DNA of 64,000 bases from Megamerina dolium. Lineage: Eukaryota; Arthropoda; Insecta; Diptera; Megamerinidae. This document shows positions 21,664 to 32,035 of the stretch, piece by piece; the first letter of the stretch is position 1, and each line of letters begins with the position of its first letter. Position numbers and translations under genes: made by a program. Location of the stretch: the NCBI GenBank assembly GCA_963854835.1, contig OY978528.1:40594960-40658959 (forward strand), given 5' to 3'. Under the pieces are notes generated by a model. The model had not been told where the DNA came from and did no database searches. It saw only the letters and a program-made list of their open reading frames with translations.

Positions 21664-22190
21664 TAGCCTAGACAGACGGCAGCCTAATTCCGGATTACCG
21701 AGTTAATTCGAATTAACTCGGGCATTAACTGCAGCTAATCCGCATAAACTCTATGAGTTAATTCTCAAAATAAAAGAGGATTAGGTCAATTTGCGCTGGC
21801 AACACCGCTGAAAATTGTCAATTGTGAATTTTTCTCGATCCATTTTACAAAAAATTAGGTGTGTTCGCAACAAAAAACTTTCAACAATTGTTAACAGTTT
21901 TCAACATGAAAAGCGTTGGCGAACAAATAAATCCAGCTGTCAATTAAGAACTGTGAATGTCAATTTACAAGTTTCTGATAGTTTTCAGTTCACGTACTTC
22001 TTGTAGATTTGCTCATATCGAGAGTGACAGATGACAAAAATTGATAGTGATAGTAATGTAAGTGAACAAATCTAATAAAAGAGCAATCAGCCGTTTAGTT
22101 AATCCGCAATACTGCCGTCCGTTAGGTTATTATTTTATTCGGATTAAGTGAGCCGGTAATCCGGAATTAGGCTGCCGTCTGTCTAGGCTA
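21664..22190 (-). mobile_element. PIF/Harbinger-like MITE, copy 5 (527 bp)
   Basis: Perfect TAGCCTAGACAGACGGCAG termini with extended inverted repeats (about 35 bp, GCCTAATTCCGGATTACCG next). Flanked by TAA (21661-21663) and TAA (22191-22193). The cleanest copy of the family in the window. Confidence 0.9.
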
Positions 22191-22193
22191 TAA

Positions 22194-22984
22194 CAGGAGT
22201 GAACAAAACTAATCTCAATCGATAGCATTTCCCCTCAGTAAAAAAAATTCTCTATTCGATTTTGCTCTATTACGTCTACCTATATTAAAATTTTCCGAGG
22301 ATTATTTTCTTGGAACATTTTAACCCTCTAATTACCACCCGTATGAGTAATTTTTTTGCCTTCATAAGCAAACTCCCATAAAAGTCAATATTTGGGAGGA
22401 GATCAAGGGCTAAAGTATTCCATAAAAATATTATCCAGAAATTTTCACTATCGGTCACCGAAGACAAAAAATATGTACTACTTATAGTAACATGTAAAAA
22501 ACGAATTAAATTGTTAAGTACTTTATTTTTAAGCATCTATTGCAATGTGCGATTGCTTCATTCCAAAATTTAAGGGTCGTTGTCTTGGAGGTGAATCAAA
22601 CCAGTCGCAAACAATAGCATTTGAATTCACTAATAATCACCCTAATCCCTTTCCAGTGACCATACACAGCAGTTGTTCTACTACTCTGTCATCTCGTTAA
22701 CAGATCTGCAGCAGTCAATTGTGATCTTCGACTTCAAGAGAAACGAGTTTAGAGTTTTATGGTAGCCTAGGTAGGCTAAACTTAATATCCAGGTTAAAGA
22801 GTTCCGAATATAAACCTGCGCCTACCTTTTCGACCAGCTTAGAGCTGTCTTTGAAAAAGTGTGTGTAATTCGACAAAACGACAGCAAAGGAAGTTTGGAA
22901 CTTTTTAACTAATTAATATTTTGGTTTAACGTAAACTTTTACGAATGCAGCAACTTTTACGAGTGATATGACCTTGCAAAGTTC
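22194..22984. other. Unassigned spacer before the retroelement nest
   Basis: I recognise no coding or TE motif. The GC content rises towards the jockey-like fragment, so decayed LINE sequence may be included. Confidence 0.35.
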
Positions 22985-23423
22985 TGTTGAGAAATATCTA
23001 CAATGCAATCATGAGGTTAAAATATTTTACAGTTGTTTGGAAAGTTGCTGAAACTATAGCTATTCCAAAGCCAAACAAAAATGCAACAATCGTAAGCTCG
23101 TATAAACCGATAAATTTGCTGCCAACATTCTCAAAACTATTTGAAAAACTGCTATGTGACCGGCTAGTCCAATCTGAGTTCATCCCTGACCACCAGTTCG
23201 GTTTTAGACCCAAACATGCCACAGTTCAACAAGCACACTGTGCTACAAATAAAATTTCTAAAGATATCGACAACAAAAAATATTGTTCAGCAATATACTT
23301 GAAGTGGCAAAAGTCTTTGGCAACGCGTGGCACAGTGGTTTACTTGTAAGACTTCATAGCTTCTCACCCTTAACTTACTTTATGGTATTGAAGAGTTACA
23401 TCCAAGACAGACACTTTTATGTA
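22985..23423 (+). pseudogene. Jockey-like LINE reverse transcriptase fragment
   Basis: The first frame gives VAETIAIPKPNKNAT, SSYKPINLLPTFSKLFEKLL and DHQFGFRPKHATVQQ, typical jockey-clade RT fingers. After a frameshift near 23,282 it continues as VAKVFGNAWHSGLL and YFMVLKSYIQDRHFYV. The catalytic AFD motif reads VFG, so the metal-binding Asp is lost. Both ends are truncated; the right end is replaced by a Tc1-like element. Confidence 0.8.
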
Positions 23424-23960
23424 ACACTTTTGGCAACACTGTTTTTGGCAGTCCAGCTGTTTTCGTCTAACATGTTACTGTCAAACAGTTTAGTCTATAA
23501 TTTAACCATGAATCGACATACAAACGAACAACGCTTGCAATTTGCCATATTTGGTGTGAAGATCAGTCATAAGCATTCCAATAACTGCCAATGCATCCCG
23601 AAAAATGCACTGTTTGGTTTGGAACGTTACTGTGAATGGCGAACGCTACCGTGCGATTATTACAAACTTTATTTTTGCCTAAAACGGAAGAGCTGGACTT
23701 GGCTGGCATGTGGTTTCAGCAAAACGGTACCACATGTCACACAGCACACGAAACAATGGACCAATTGAGAGGTGAGTTTGGTGAACAGTTTATTTCACGT
23801 TTGGGGCCGGTCAATTGGTGGCCTAGATCATGCGCATAGGTTTAACTCCTTTAGACTATTTTTTTTGGGGCTATGTTAAAGCTCATTTCTATAGCTACAA
23901 GACCGCTGGAAACCTATAATGAAGAATTTATTCATTGATGCCGGCCGATATGGTCGGCAA
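23424..23960 (+). pseudogene. Tc1/mariner-type element, internally deleted
   Basis: The 5' leader GGCAACACTGTTTTTGGCAG is shared with the relic at 48.6 kb. A start MNRHTNEQRLQF resembles the N-terminus of transposases with a DUF4817-type HTH. A large deletion then leads to TVNGERYRAIITNFIF, DLAGMWFQQNGTTCHTA and NWWPRSCA. QQNGTT replaces the family's QQDGAT, so a catalytic Asp is Asn. The end near AHFYSYKTAGNL is followed by unrelated sequence. Overlapping frames reflect frameshifts. Confidence 0.72.
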
Positions 23961-24529
23961 AATCCTCCACTGAACCCACCTCGAGGGTTACGACTGGAAA
24001 TAGATACCACAGTTTAGCCTGTACGATGTCAGGCGGTATCTAGCTAAGAAAAGGGTAAGTTGATGAGTGTTTGTTATTCTTCAATAGTACAGCATTCGGC
24101 AACGTACTCTTATCATGGTCGGAGGTGAGGGGCTGGATTAAGGTGTTATGCGGTCCGTGCCGAAAGTCAGCCTGGCTGGGGGCCCCTTTTTCAAATAACC
24201 CAGTCGCTAACGTGAGCTTACGGATACATGGCGTCCTCCGTAATAAGTAGCCTTACCTGCGTACTGCGAATCTTTGAGCAGGCGGACATTTACTTCTTCG
24301 CAACTTGTGGGAACAAGATTGACTTTTACAACCCAAAAACCGGATCTAGATCCAAAAATCTGGAGGTTGCAGGGGTGTTAACGGGTGGAACGGCGGACGA
24401 TAAGACTTCACCAAAGGCCGAACTGTTAGCTGCACCACACGTTCCCAACACTGGTACTCACAACGAATTTTTGCGCGCACTAGCTGTCTATTTTCTTCGG
24501 GATATATTTCTAGAGCAATGGTATTGGCC
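23961..24529. other. GC-rich unclassified, LINE-like stretch
   Basis: The composition contrasts with the AT-rich surroundings and matches the LINE nest that follows. An ORF of 121 codons at 24228-24593 (CGNKIDFYNPKTGSRSKNLE...) is not a family I recognise. CAATGGTATTGGCCACCAA at 24512-24530 recurs inverted at 24932-24950. It may be 5' LINE sequence or a separate dead repeat. Confidence 0.35.
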
Positions 24530-25435
24530 ACCAAAAAATGTGTATGTGATAGAGAGATGCCGGTGGGCTCATACCTTGTTTGAGTTGTACTGATGTGTTT
24601 TCAATTACCGACTGCTTCTTGCTTTATAATAAAGTATGATTATTTAAGATTAACCGTTCTTTTTAAATAAGAGAATAATAAATAATAATAAATAAAATCT
24701 ACTTGTTTTCGCTGTTATTGATGTTTTCGAGTAATATCATTTTTCGACATCATCTTTTGCAATCTCGAACTATTGCTGTTGAAACTTGATGACAAATCTT
24801 GTTGTTGTTGTCGGTGATTTTCTTCTATTTGTTCTGCTTTAGTAATTGTTGTTGTTATTTTTACGGTTGATGTGATGGTGGTGCTGCTGCTACTTGCTGT
24901 TGCTGTTGTATTTGATTGTTAAGCCTTTCGTTGGTGGCCAATACCATTGTTCAAGATATACATATGTGTAAATCAAATTTTAATTTATTCAATTAATTTC
25001 GTTGTCGGAAGAAATTCCGTATTGAGACGATAGAGAAAAGCACGTAAATTGCAAACTAATTGTTTCTTATTGTATATACCACTTTGTATAAAGAAAACAC
25101 ACTCGAGATATATATATGTATATGCGTTTATGTATATTATTTATTACAATAAATATATATACGGCATATACACGAACTATTAAATTATTATTAAATATAT
25201 TCGACAGAGATACGTTTAATTATATAATTATACACAAAAAAACCTTGAGATAAAAATGAACAAAAATTGCGCGCACTGTTCGTGTCGGAAAAAAATTCAG
25301 TAAGATAAGAACAAGAACAAAAAAAACCGTATGTTTTGCTGAACATCGATTAAAAAACAGGGATGCAACTCGCCTACTCTAAAGGTGGCACCAAATCCAC
25401 CAGACAGTGCGCGCGACGTAATTTTCTGGCGTAGA
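24530..25435 (-). repeat. Unclassified dispersed repeat unit, copy A
   Basis: Read in reverse, this block aligns over most of its length with 44,655-45,415. Shared landmarks include TACGGAATTTCTTCCG, GGCCACCAACGAAAGGCTT, a CAA/CAG-rich stretch, AAGCAGTCGGTAA and AAGGTATGAGCCCACCGGCA, plus CGCCAGAAARTTACG next to GCGCGCACTGTCT at the other end. No long ORF or known TE domain. It abuts the 5' part of an LOA-like LINE here. Confidence 0.65.
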
Positions 25436-25979
25436 CACAGGTATAAGCGAAAAGGACGGAGTCTCTAGAACAGAGTGAATCCAGTTGAAGAAACGGGAGA
25501 AGCAGAAGCGAAAGAAACAACGTAAAAAGGCCATGAAGTCGTCGGAGAAGACCATTGAGCAGCTCTTGGGCCAACTCAGTGGACTTCTGCACCGAAAGGA
25601 GCAAGTGCTCGGAAAGATGGACGGCCAATTATAAAGGCCGTCAGTCGCTCCAAAAGAGGCTCGAAGCCCAAGCCTTACAGGGTAGGGTAGCTCTGGGAAT
25701 GACGGAGCAGGGAAATCCAACATCGGGGAGTGATGAGCGGGGTGGACAATCTAGTAAGATTGTAACCCAGCGAACTCACAGGCCTCGCATGCGACACCTG
25801 GACCCAGCGGTCTTAGCAGAGCGCCTAAACGTTGGGCTGGGCAGGCAATAGGCGAGCCCACAAGGGCGAGGAAGACTTACGCTCAAGTAACGGGAGCTGA
25901 CCTCGTTATGAGAGTCATGGAGTTGTCAATAGAGGGGCGCCTGGAGGATACTCATCTGAGTACCTTCAAGGTATCTTTG

Positions 25980-26440
25980 CTATGGAGTCCCTTGAAGACG
26001 ATGTCAATAACATTGGATTTGTCAGCAGGGCATGGGTGGAGAGCGGATTGTTTGTACTAAGGTGCAAAAATCAGCAATCCATGCAATGGCTGTGCAAGAC
26101 CGTGGAGCACCTAACCGGTTTATGGGAGGGTGCAAAGCTCAAATGTGAGAGCCTAACTGCCTTGTCGGCAAAGAGGAAGATGGTATTGTTGCTCATGGCA
26201 ATGCTGTGGCCAGCTACATCATCCTCAGAAGGCTGCAGCGCCAGAATGTCTGTGTGAAGAGCACTTCCAAATGGAGCGTTATCCGCACAGAAGAGTTTGG
26301 CAAGGCAGAAAGGGCAGGTGTCGTACTCACCGTGCTGTGTCCCAAGAAGGACGCGGAGGCCATCAAGATCGCAGGGGGAGACTCAACTGCGGTCTTGAAC
26401 AGGCTGTCGTTAAATTCCAGAGATGCAGATGCAGTATGAG
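25980..26440 (+). pseudogene. LOA-like ORF1 fragment, DUF4780-type
   Basis: Frame 25982-26257 gives FVLRCKNQQSMQWLCKTV and LTGLWEGAKLKCESL. After a frameshift near 26,206, frame 26206-26439 continues LRRLQRQNVCVKSTSKWSVI and VVLTVLCPKKDAEAIK. This layout is that of DUF4780 domains found in ORF1 proteins of LOA/Bilbo-like LINEs, which probably bind element RNA. The upstream part (from about 25,440) is broken in all frames. Confidence 0.65.
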
Positions 26441-26499
26441 GGGTGCGACGCGGCTCCTGGCTTGGGGCTAGTGGCAGATTCTGCAAAAAGAAGCAATTG

Positions 26500-27460
26500 T
26501 TGCGGGAGGTGGGCCCGCGCCAGGAACCTCTAAATGTGTGTCAACTCAATATTCACCACAGCAAAGCAGTATCAGCAATGATGGTGCGGACCTTCGATGA
26601 GGATGAGCTTGACATTGCACTGGTTCAGGAGCTCTGGCTCCTTCATGGAAGGATCAAAAGCCTATTTGCACAAAAGACCATTTTGTTTTATCCACAAATA
26701 GAGGGGAAGTTGAGGACATGCATTTTAGTTAGACATGGAATACGTACGATTCTAATGTCTAACTTGTGCTCACCGGATCTCACAGTAGTGAGAATAGGTG
26801 ACGGTGCAAGACCATTTATCAGCATACCTTCCATACGATTCTCCAGACGGACCACCTTCAAGAGAGGTGGAAGCTCTAGTGAGATTCTGTGATGGGAAGG
26901 GGGTTGGTCTGATCTTAGGCTGCGTTGCCAATGCGCACAGATCTGTGTGGGGCAGCAGCAATGAAAACTATAGAGGAGAGTGTTTACTCGAATTTAGAGA
27001 AAGATTTGGTCTACAAGTTGCCATTAGGGGAACAGAACCGACCTTTGTCGACGCACGTCGTTGCGAGGTCATTGATGTTGCCTGTAGAATGGTAAGGATA
27101 CCGAAACGAACAGATTGTACAAGGTACTGCGAAGTTCTTGAGGAATTACTGCCACGGAGATTTACGAGACCGCATATGTTCAGTATCAGGTGAGAGCTAC
27201 CAGCTCAGCCATGACCAAAGCATTTGAAGCTTCATGTCCTCTGACGGAAGTGGACGAAGGAGATCCAACTCCATGGTGGAACGGGAACTGGAATCCATGA
27301 AAAAGGAGACAAGTGAGGCTTTTAATCGTCACATGAGAGGGAACCTAACGCGTGGGACGACTACAAGTCAAAGAAAAGGGAGCTGAAGAAGACTCTACGC
27401 AACCGTAAAAGGAAAACGTGGAGGGAATTCTGCTTAAATATGCAAGATATGACCGATGTA
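26500..27460 (+). pseudogene. LOA-like endonuclease and linker, decayed
   Basis: LNVCQLNIHHSKA and DELDIALVQELW (with the Glu of the APE-type nuclease) are in frame 26443-26892. After a frameshift near 26,850, YDSPDGPPSREVEALVRFC, GLILGCVANAHRSVWGSS and GTEPTFVDARR follow. The family motif is GCDANAH, so the catalytic Asp is Val here. After about 27,195 the linker (PLTEVDEGDPTPWWN) is visible through stops. The RTE insertion ends this block. Confidence 0.72.
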
Positions 27461-27468
27461 TGTAGATT

Positions 27469-30400
27469 TCTTACTTACTTACGTACTTATGTGGCCATAA
27501 CAACCGAATATCGATTTAGGCCGAAAATAACATGCTTCGCCAGCCATCTCTGTTCTTCGCCAGCTGGCGCCAGTTAGAAATTCCAAGCGCCGTCAGTTTC
27601 TCCAGTACTTGGTCTTTCCACCGGAGGTTTGGTCTTCCTCTTCTGCGTCGTCCTCCAGCGGGTTCCGAATATAACAACTTCTTAGCTGGAGTGTGTTCTT
27701 CCATTCGCTCGAAATGACCTAGCCAGCGCAGCCGCTGGATTTTGATGCGCTTTACTATGTCAATATCGGCATACAGCTCGTACAGCTCATGGTTGTACCT
27801 TATTCGGTACTCGCCACCAACGCAAATAGGTCCAAAGATCCTGCGTAGGACTTTTCTCTCGAAAACCCCAAGCATTCGCTCATCTGAGGTGGAAATTGTT
27901 CAGGCTTCAGCGCCATATGTTACGACAGGCATGATGAGAGACTTGTAGAGTGTAGTTTTCGTTCTTCGAGAGAGGGCTCGACTTCTCAATTGCTTACTCA
28001 GCCCAAAGTAACACCTGTTAGCAAGAGTTATCCTACGTATGATCTCCACGCTGACGTCATTACTGCTGTTAATGCTGGTTCCAAGATAGACAAAGTCCCT
28101 TACTACTTCAAAAGCGTAGTTGTCAACAGTGACGTGCTGTCCAAGACTCCGGGACTCTTTGTTTGTTGACACTGGATACTTCGTCTTGCCCTCGTTCACC
28201 GTGAGACCCATCCGACGCGACTCTCTTTCCAACTCTGAGAATGCTGCACTGACTGCTCGCGTGTTCATGCCGATTATGTCAATATCGTCGGCATACGCTA
28301 ACAGCATGACACTTTTGTTGAAGATAGTGCCATTATGTCGTAGATCAGCAGCTCGTATTATTTTCTCTATAATAAGATTGAAGAAGTCGCACGATAACGA
28401 ATCACCTTGTCTGAAACCCCGTTCGGTGCTAAACGGTGCGGAGAGGTCCTTCCCAATTTTTACTGCACAACGGGAGTTATGCAGTGTCATTCTACAAAGT
28501 CGAATGAGCTTTGCAGGAATACCGAACTCAGACATTGTTGCGTAGAGGTAATCCCTTACCGGACCGTCGAAAGTGGCTTTATAATCAAATAGGTGGAGTG
28601 TATCGATCTGTTTTTCTTGGGTCTTCTCCAGGATTTGGCGCAGTGTGAAAATTTGGTCGATGGTGGATTTACCAGGTCTGAAGCCACACTGATAAGGCCC
28701 AATCAGGTTGTGGAGCATGGTCCTCAATCTTTCACACAATACGCTCGATAGGACCTTGTATGCGATACACAGGAGACTTATTCCACGGTAGTTGGCGCAA
28801 ATTGTGGGGTCTCCTTTTTTATGTACAGGACAGAGAACACTGAGCCTCCAATCATCAGGCATGCTTTCATCCGACCATATTCTGCTTATGAGCTGGTGCA
28901 TGCAGGCAAGCAGCTCATCGCCTCCGGTCTTAAACAACTTGGCAGGCAGGCCATCAGCACCTGCAGCTTTGTTGTTCTTCAGCCTTAAAATGGCCGTTTC
29001 AACCTCGTCATAGTCGGGTGGTGGAACATCAACAACATCGTCTGTAATCGGGGTTATCGGGCACACACCTCCACTGGCGGAATTGTTCGTAACATCGCCA
29101 TTTAGTAATGCGGAGAAGTGTTCCGTCCATAGGCTCAGTACACTCTGGACATCTGTAACCAGATTCCCATTTCCATCACGACAAGAAGAGGCTCCGGGAT
29201 TTAAACCGCCACTCAGGCGCTTGATCTTTTCGAAGAATTTTCGATTCTCATTCTTGTCGGTACACATCTCTATCTCCTCGCACTCGCGTCTTTCTTGTTC
29301 CCTTTTCTTGCGCCTGAAAAGACGTCTCTCTGCACTCCTTTTCTCTCTGTACCCCTCCTTAACAGCTCGCGTTGCGCCTGCACGCAGGGTTTTTCTATAG
29401 GCGGCGTCTTTCTCTGCGGTAGCGTCGCGATACTCCTGATCATACCACTCATTCCTCAGAAGTCGGTAGTAACCGATAACCTCCTCGGCAGCAGTAGTCA
29501 TGGAGTGGGATATATGTGTCCACCGTGCGCATGTATCATCAAGTGGGGGAGTGTTCTGCATAAGCAGATTCGATAGTCGAGTGGAAAATGCATCTGCTGT
29601 CTCTGGTGACCGCAGCTTACTGACGTCGAGCTTTCTCTGTGTGGGACTTCTCTTGTTATTTGCGACACATAAGCGTGTGCGCACCTTAGCTACAACAAGG
29701 TAGTGATCCGAGTCGATGTTGGCACCACGGATCGATTTCACGTCCATCACACTGGAAGCATGCCTTCCGTCAATCACCACATGATCAATTTGGTTTCTTG
29801 TACGTTGATCTGGAGAAAGCCATGTCGCTTTGTGGATGTCGAGATGCTGGAATCTGGTACCACCAATTACCATGTTTCGTGCTGCGGCGAAGTCGATCAG
29901 CCTCATTCCGTTATCGGAGGTGTTCTGGTGGATGCAGAATTTTCCGACAGTTAGACCAAAGGTACCTTCCTTGCCCACCCTGGCATTAAAGTCGCCAAGC
30001 ACGATTTTGACATCGTAGCGGGGGCAGCGGTCATAAGCTTCTTCGAGGCGCTGAAAGAAGCTCTCCTTGGTCACATTGTCCTTCTCATCCTTCGGAGCGT
30101 GGGCACATATAAGGCTGATGTTGAAGAATTTTGCCTTGATGCGGATTGTGGCCAGCCGTTCGTTCACAGGCGTGAACTCTTTGGGAGCAGTCCTGTCCGG
30201 TCCATCACATTTCCTGTAGAGCGGTGATGTCAGCTCTGTATTTTTCGAGGACATCAACCAACTGGATAGAGGCACCCTCTCTAGAAAGGGACCGGACATT
30301 CCAGGTGCATATCCGTAAATCGTTATCCTTTTTTCGTTTGCGGGGGTCATCAACAAAAGTGGTAGTCCTTATCCGAGGCATATCTGTTTGTTTCATTGGG

Positions 30401-30735
30401 GGGTTTTTTTATGTGGCGGTCCAACCGCACAACCTCTAACCGATATTTCGCCACTCACTTCAGCCTCCTCCCAGCGGGTGCCAGGAAGACGTTGCCCGGT
30501 GATCGCCACATGGAGGGCCCCCATTAATAATAATGAAAGCGCCATTACATAGTAAGCAGAGCAAGCTATATGACTACCCCTCATTAACAAATAAAGATAT
30601 CATCACATAGCGCTCAGATCAAACTACATGACAGCCAGTGAGTTGACTTGCGATGAGTTCAACAAGGATTTCGCTAGCCCCACCCGGTTGAGGCAGTTAG
30701 ACACGTTACCTTGCGAAAATACCACCAGACCACCA
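27469..30735 (-). mobile_element. Near-full-length RTE-like LINE, copy C1
   Basis: Flanked by a perfect 10-bp target duplication TATGTAGATT (27459-27468 and 30736-30745). The 3' end (low-coordinate side) finishes CCACATAAGTACGTAAGTAAG, a short AAGT tandem tail as in RTE-clade LINEs. It carries endonuclease and RT in one long minus-strand frame and was inserted into the linker region of the LOA-like element. Confidence 0.88.
27516..30396 (-). pseudogene. RTE ORF2: endonuclease plus reverse transcriptase
   Basis: The APE endonuclease begins LRICTWNVRSLSREGASI in frame 30205-30396 and stops after ADITALQEM. A deletion with frame change then leads into the long frame (to 27,900) with IVLGDFNARVGKEG, NQIDHVVIDGRH and DSDHYLVVAKVR. 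RT motifs follow: NNKAAGADGLPAKLF, NYRGISLLCIAYK, FRPGKSTIDQIF, ERGFRQGDSLS and LAYADDIDIIG. A TGG-to-TGA change ends the frame after VVTYGAEA (copy C3 has GCCTGGACA at the same place). The same frame resumes to 27,516 (WKDQVLEKLTALGISNW). Dead, but few lesions, so young. Confidence 0.87.
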
Positions 30736-30760
30736 TATGTAGATTACAGTTGGGATTAAT

Positions 30761-31860
30761 TTGCAAAAAGAGACAATCGGAGAGTCACTGAAATACCTGA
30801 TGGAGGTGCATTTTCCAGGAAGCTTTAGATCGGAAGATCCTTGGGAAGCCACCCGCAAGGGTGCAAACAGGAATGAAAGATTGGAAGCTGAAAGGATAGT
30901 CACCAGAGATGGAGTGATAAACGCCATTAAGCGTTTCTCTCCATTCAAAACAGCGGGTACAGACGGGACACTTCCAGCCCTACTTCAGTGGGGTGCAGGA
31001 GCTCTGGTAGACAAGCTTCTAAGGATATTTACTACTTTCCAGGCTACAGGATATATTCCGACTCAATGGAGAGAGACTAAGGTTGTCTTTCTTCCAAAAT
31101 CGGGAAAAAGAGACTACTCAGAGGCTAAGTCTTTCCGGCCGGTTAGCTTGACCTCCTTTCTGCTTAAATGTATGGAGGGAGTACTGGCGGACTACATGGA
31201 AATGACAACGCTTCTGACAAAACCACTGAGCAGGTGTCAGCACGCATACAAAGCTGGCAAATCCACTGAAACGCCCCTGCACGAACTCGTTCGCGTAGTG
31301 GAGAAGGAACTGTTTTGTGGAGGTATATCTATGTCTACTTTTATGGATATAGAAGATGCCTTCCATAAGATTAGTTTCGATAAGCTGAGGATGGCCCTTG
31401 CTACTCGTGAAGTCAGCCCAACCATTACAAGGTGGGTGGACAGCATGCTGAGGGCAATAAATTTTCAAAATGGGAGCTACAGACTCAGAGGTAGGGTAGT
31501 CAAAGGGTGTTCACATGGGGAACACCCTTTGGAACATCACGCTCGATTCCCTACTTCAGCTTCTGGACTCAAAAGGCATACACACTGTCGGGTATGCAGA
31601 TGACATAGCGGTAACGGTGAGCGCTAAGTTCCTGGACACTATTTATGATACCATGAGAGGAGCACTCAAAATGGTTTAAGGATGGTGCACGGAACAAGGT
31701 CTATCTGTAAATGCTAGTAAGTCGGAAACAGTACTCTTTACTAAAAGGAACACTGGACTAACAATAGACCCTCTTAGGCTTTTTGGATCGAACATCAACG
31801 TCTCCAAGGAAATAAAGTATCTAGGTGTCATCCTGGATAACAAGCTGACTTGGAATAGTC
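30761..31860 (+). pseudogene. LOA-like reverse transcriptase (element D)
   Basis: Frame 30761-31603 shows AGTDGTLPALLQWGAGA, SFRPVSLTSFLLKCMEG, CQHAYKAGKSTETPLHELV and STFMDIEDAFHKISFDKL (catalytic Asp of motif A). After KGCSHG the frame shifts; VGYADDIAVTVSAKFLD (YADD at 31593-31604) and IKYLGVILDNKLTWNSHA lie in another frame, with an in-frame stop at about 31,678. A short, broken GAVVWW-like region to 32,035 follows, with most of the thumb deleted. Confidence 0.8.
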
Positions 31861-32035
31861 ACGCACTGGATGTACACAACGATGGTAAGGCCCTTAATAA
31901 CGTATGATGCTGTGGTCTGGTGGACTAAGGTCACCCAAAAGACCGCGAAAAGCAAGTTAGATAGGGTGCAAATAATGGCTTGTATTGGGATTACCGGAGC
32001 TATACGGACGACCCCAGTGTTTCGTTATCAAACGA

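Larger units (their letters stand above)
25436..32035 (+). mobile_element. LOA-like LINE (element D), split by an RTE insertion
   Basis: Order on the plus strand: an ORF1 with a DUF4780-like domain, an APE-type endonuclease, the linker, then (after the nested RTE at 27469-30735) reverse transcriptase up to about 31,860 and a scrap of the region after it to 32,035. Excising the RTE with one copy of its 10-bp target duplication restores a continuous linker frame (DVCRLQLGL...). Many frameshifts and stops occur. RNase H and a 3' end are not found. Confidence 0.78.

Noticed and set aside
24228..24593. 121-codon ORF as a host gene
   Set aside because: It lies in GC-rich LINE-like DNA, runs into the unclassified repeat and has no recognised domain.
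28120..30018. Several 60-140 codon plus-strand ORFs
   Set aside because: They are shadows of the RTE ORF2 on the minus strand, and equivalents recur opposite copies C2 and C3.
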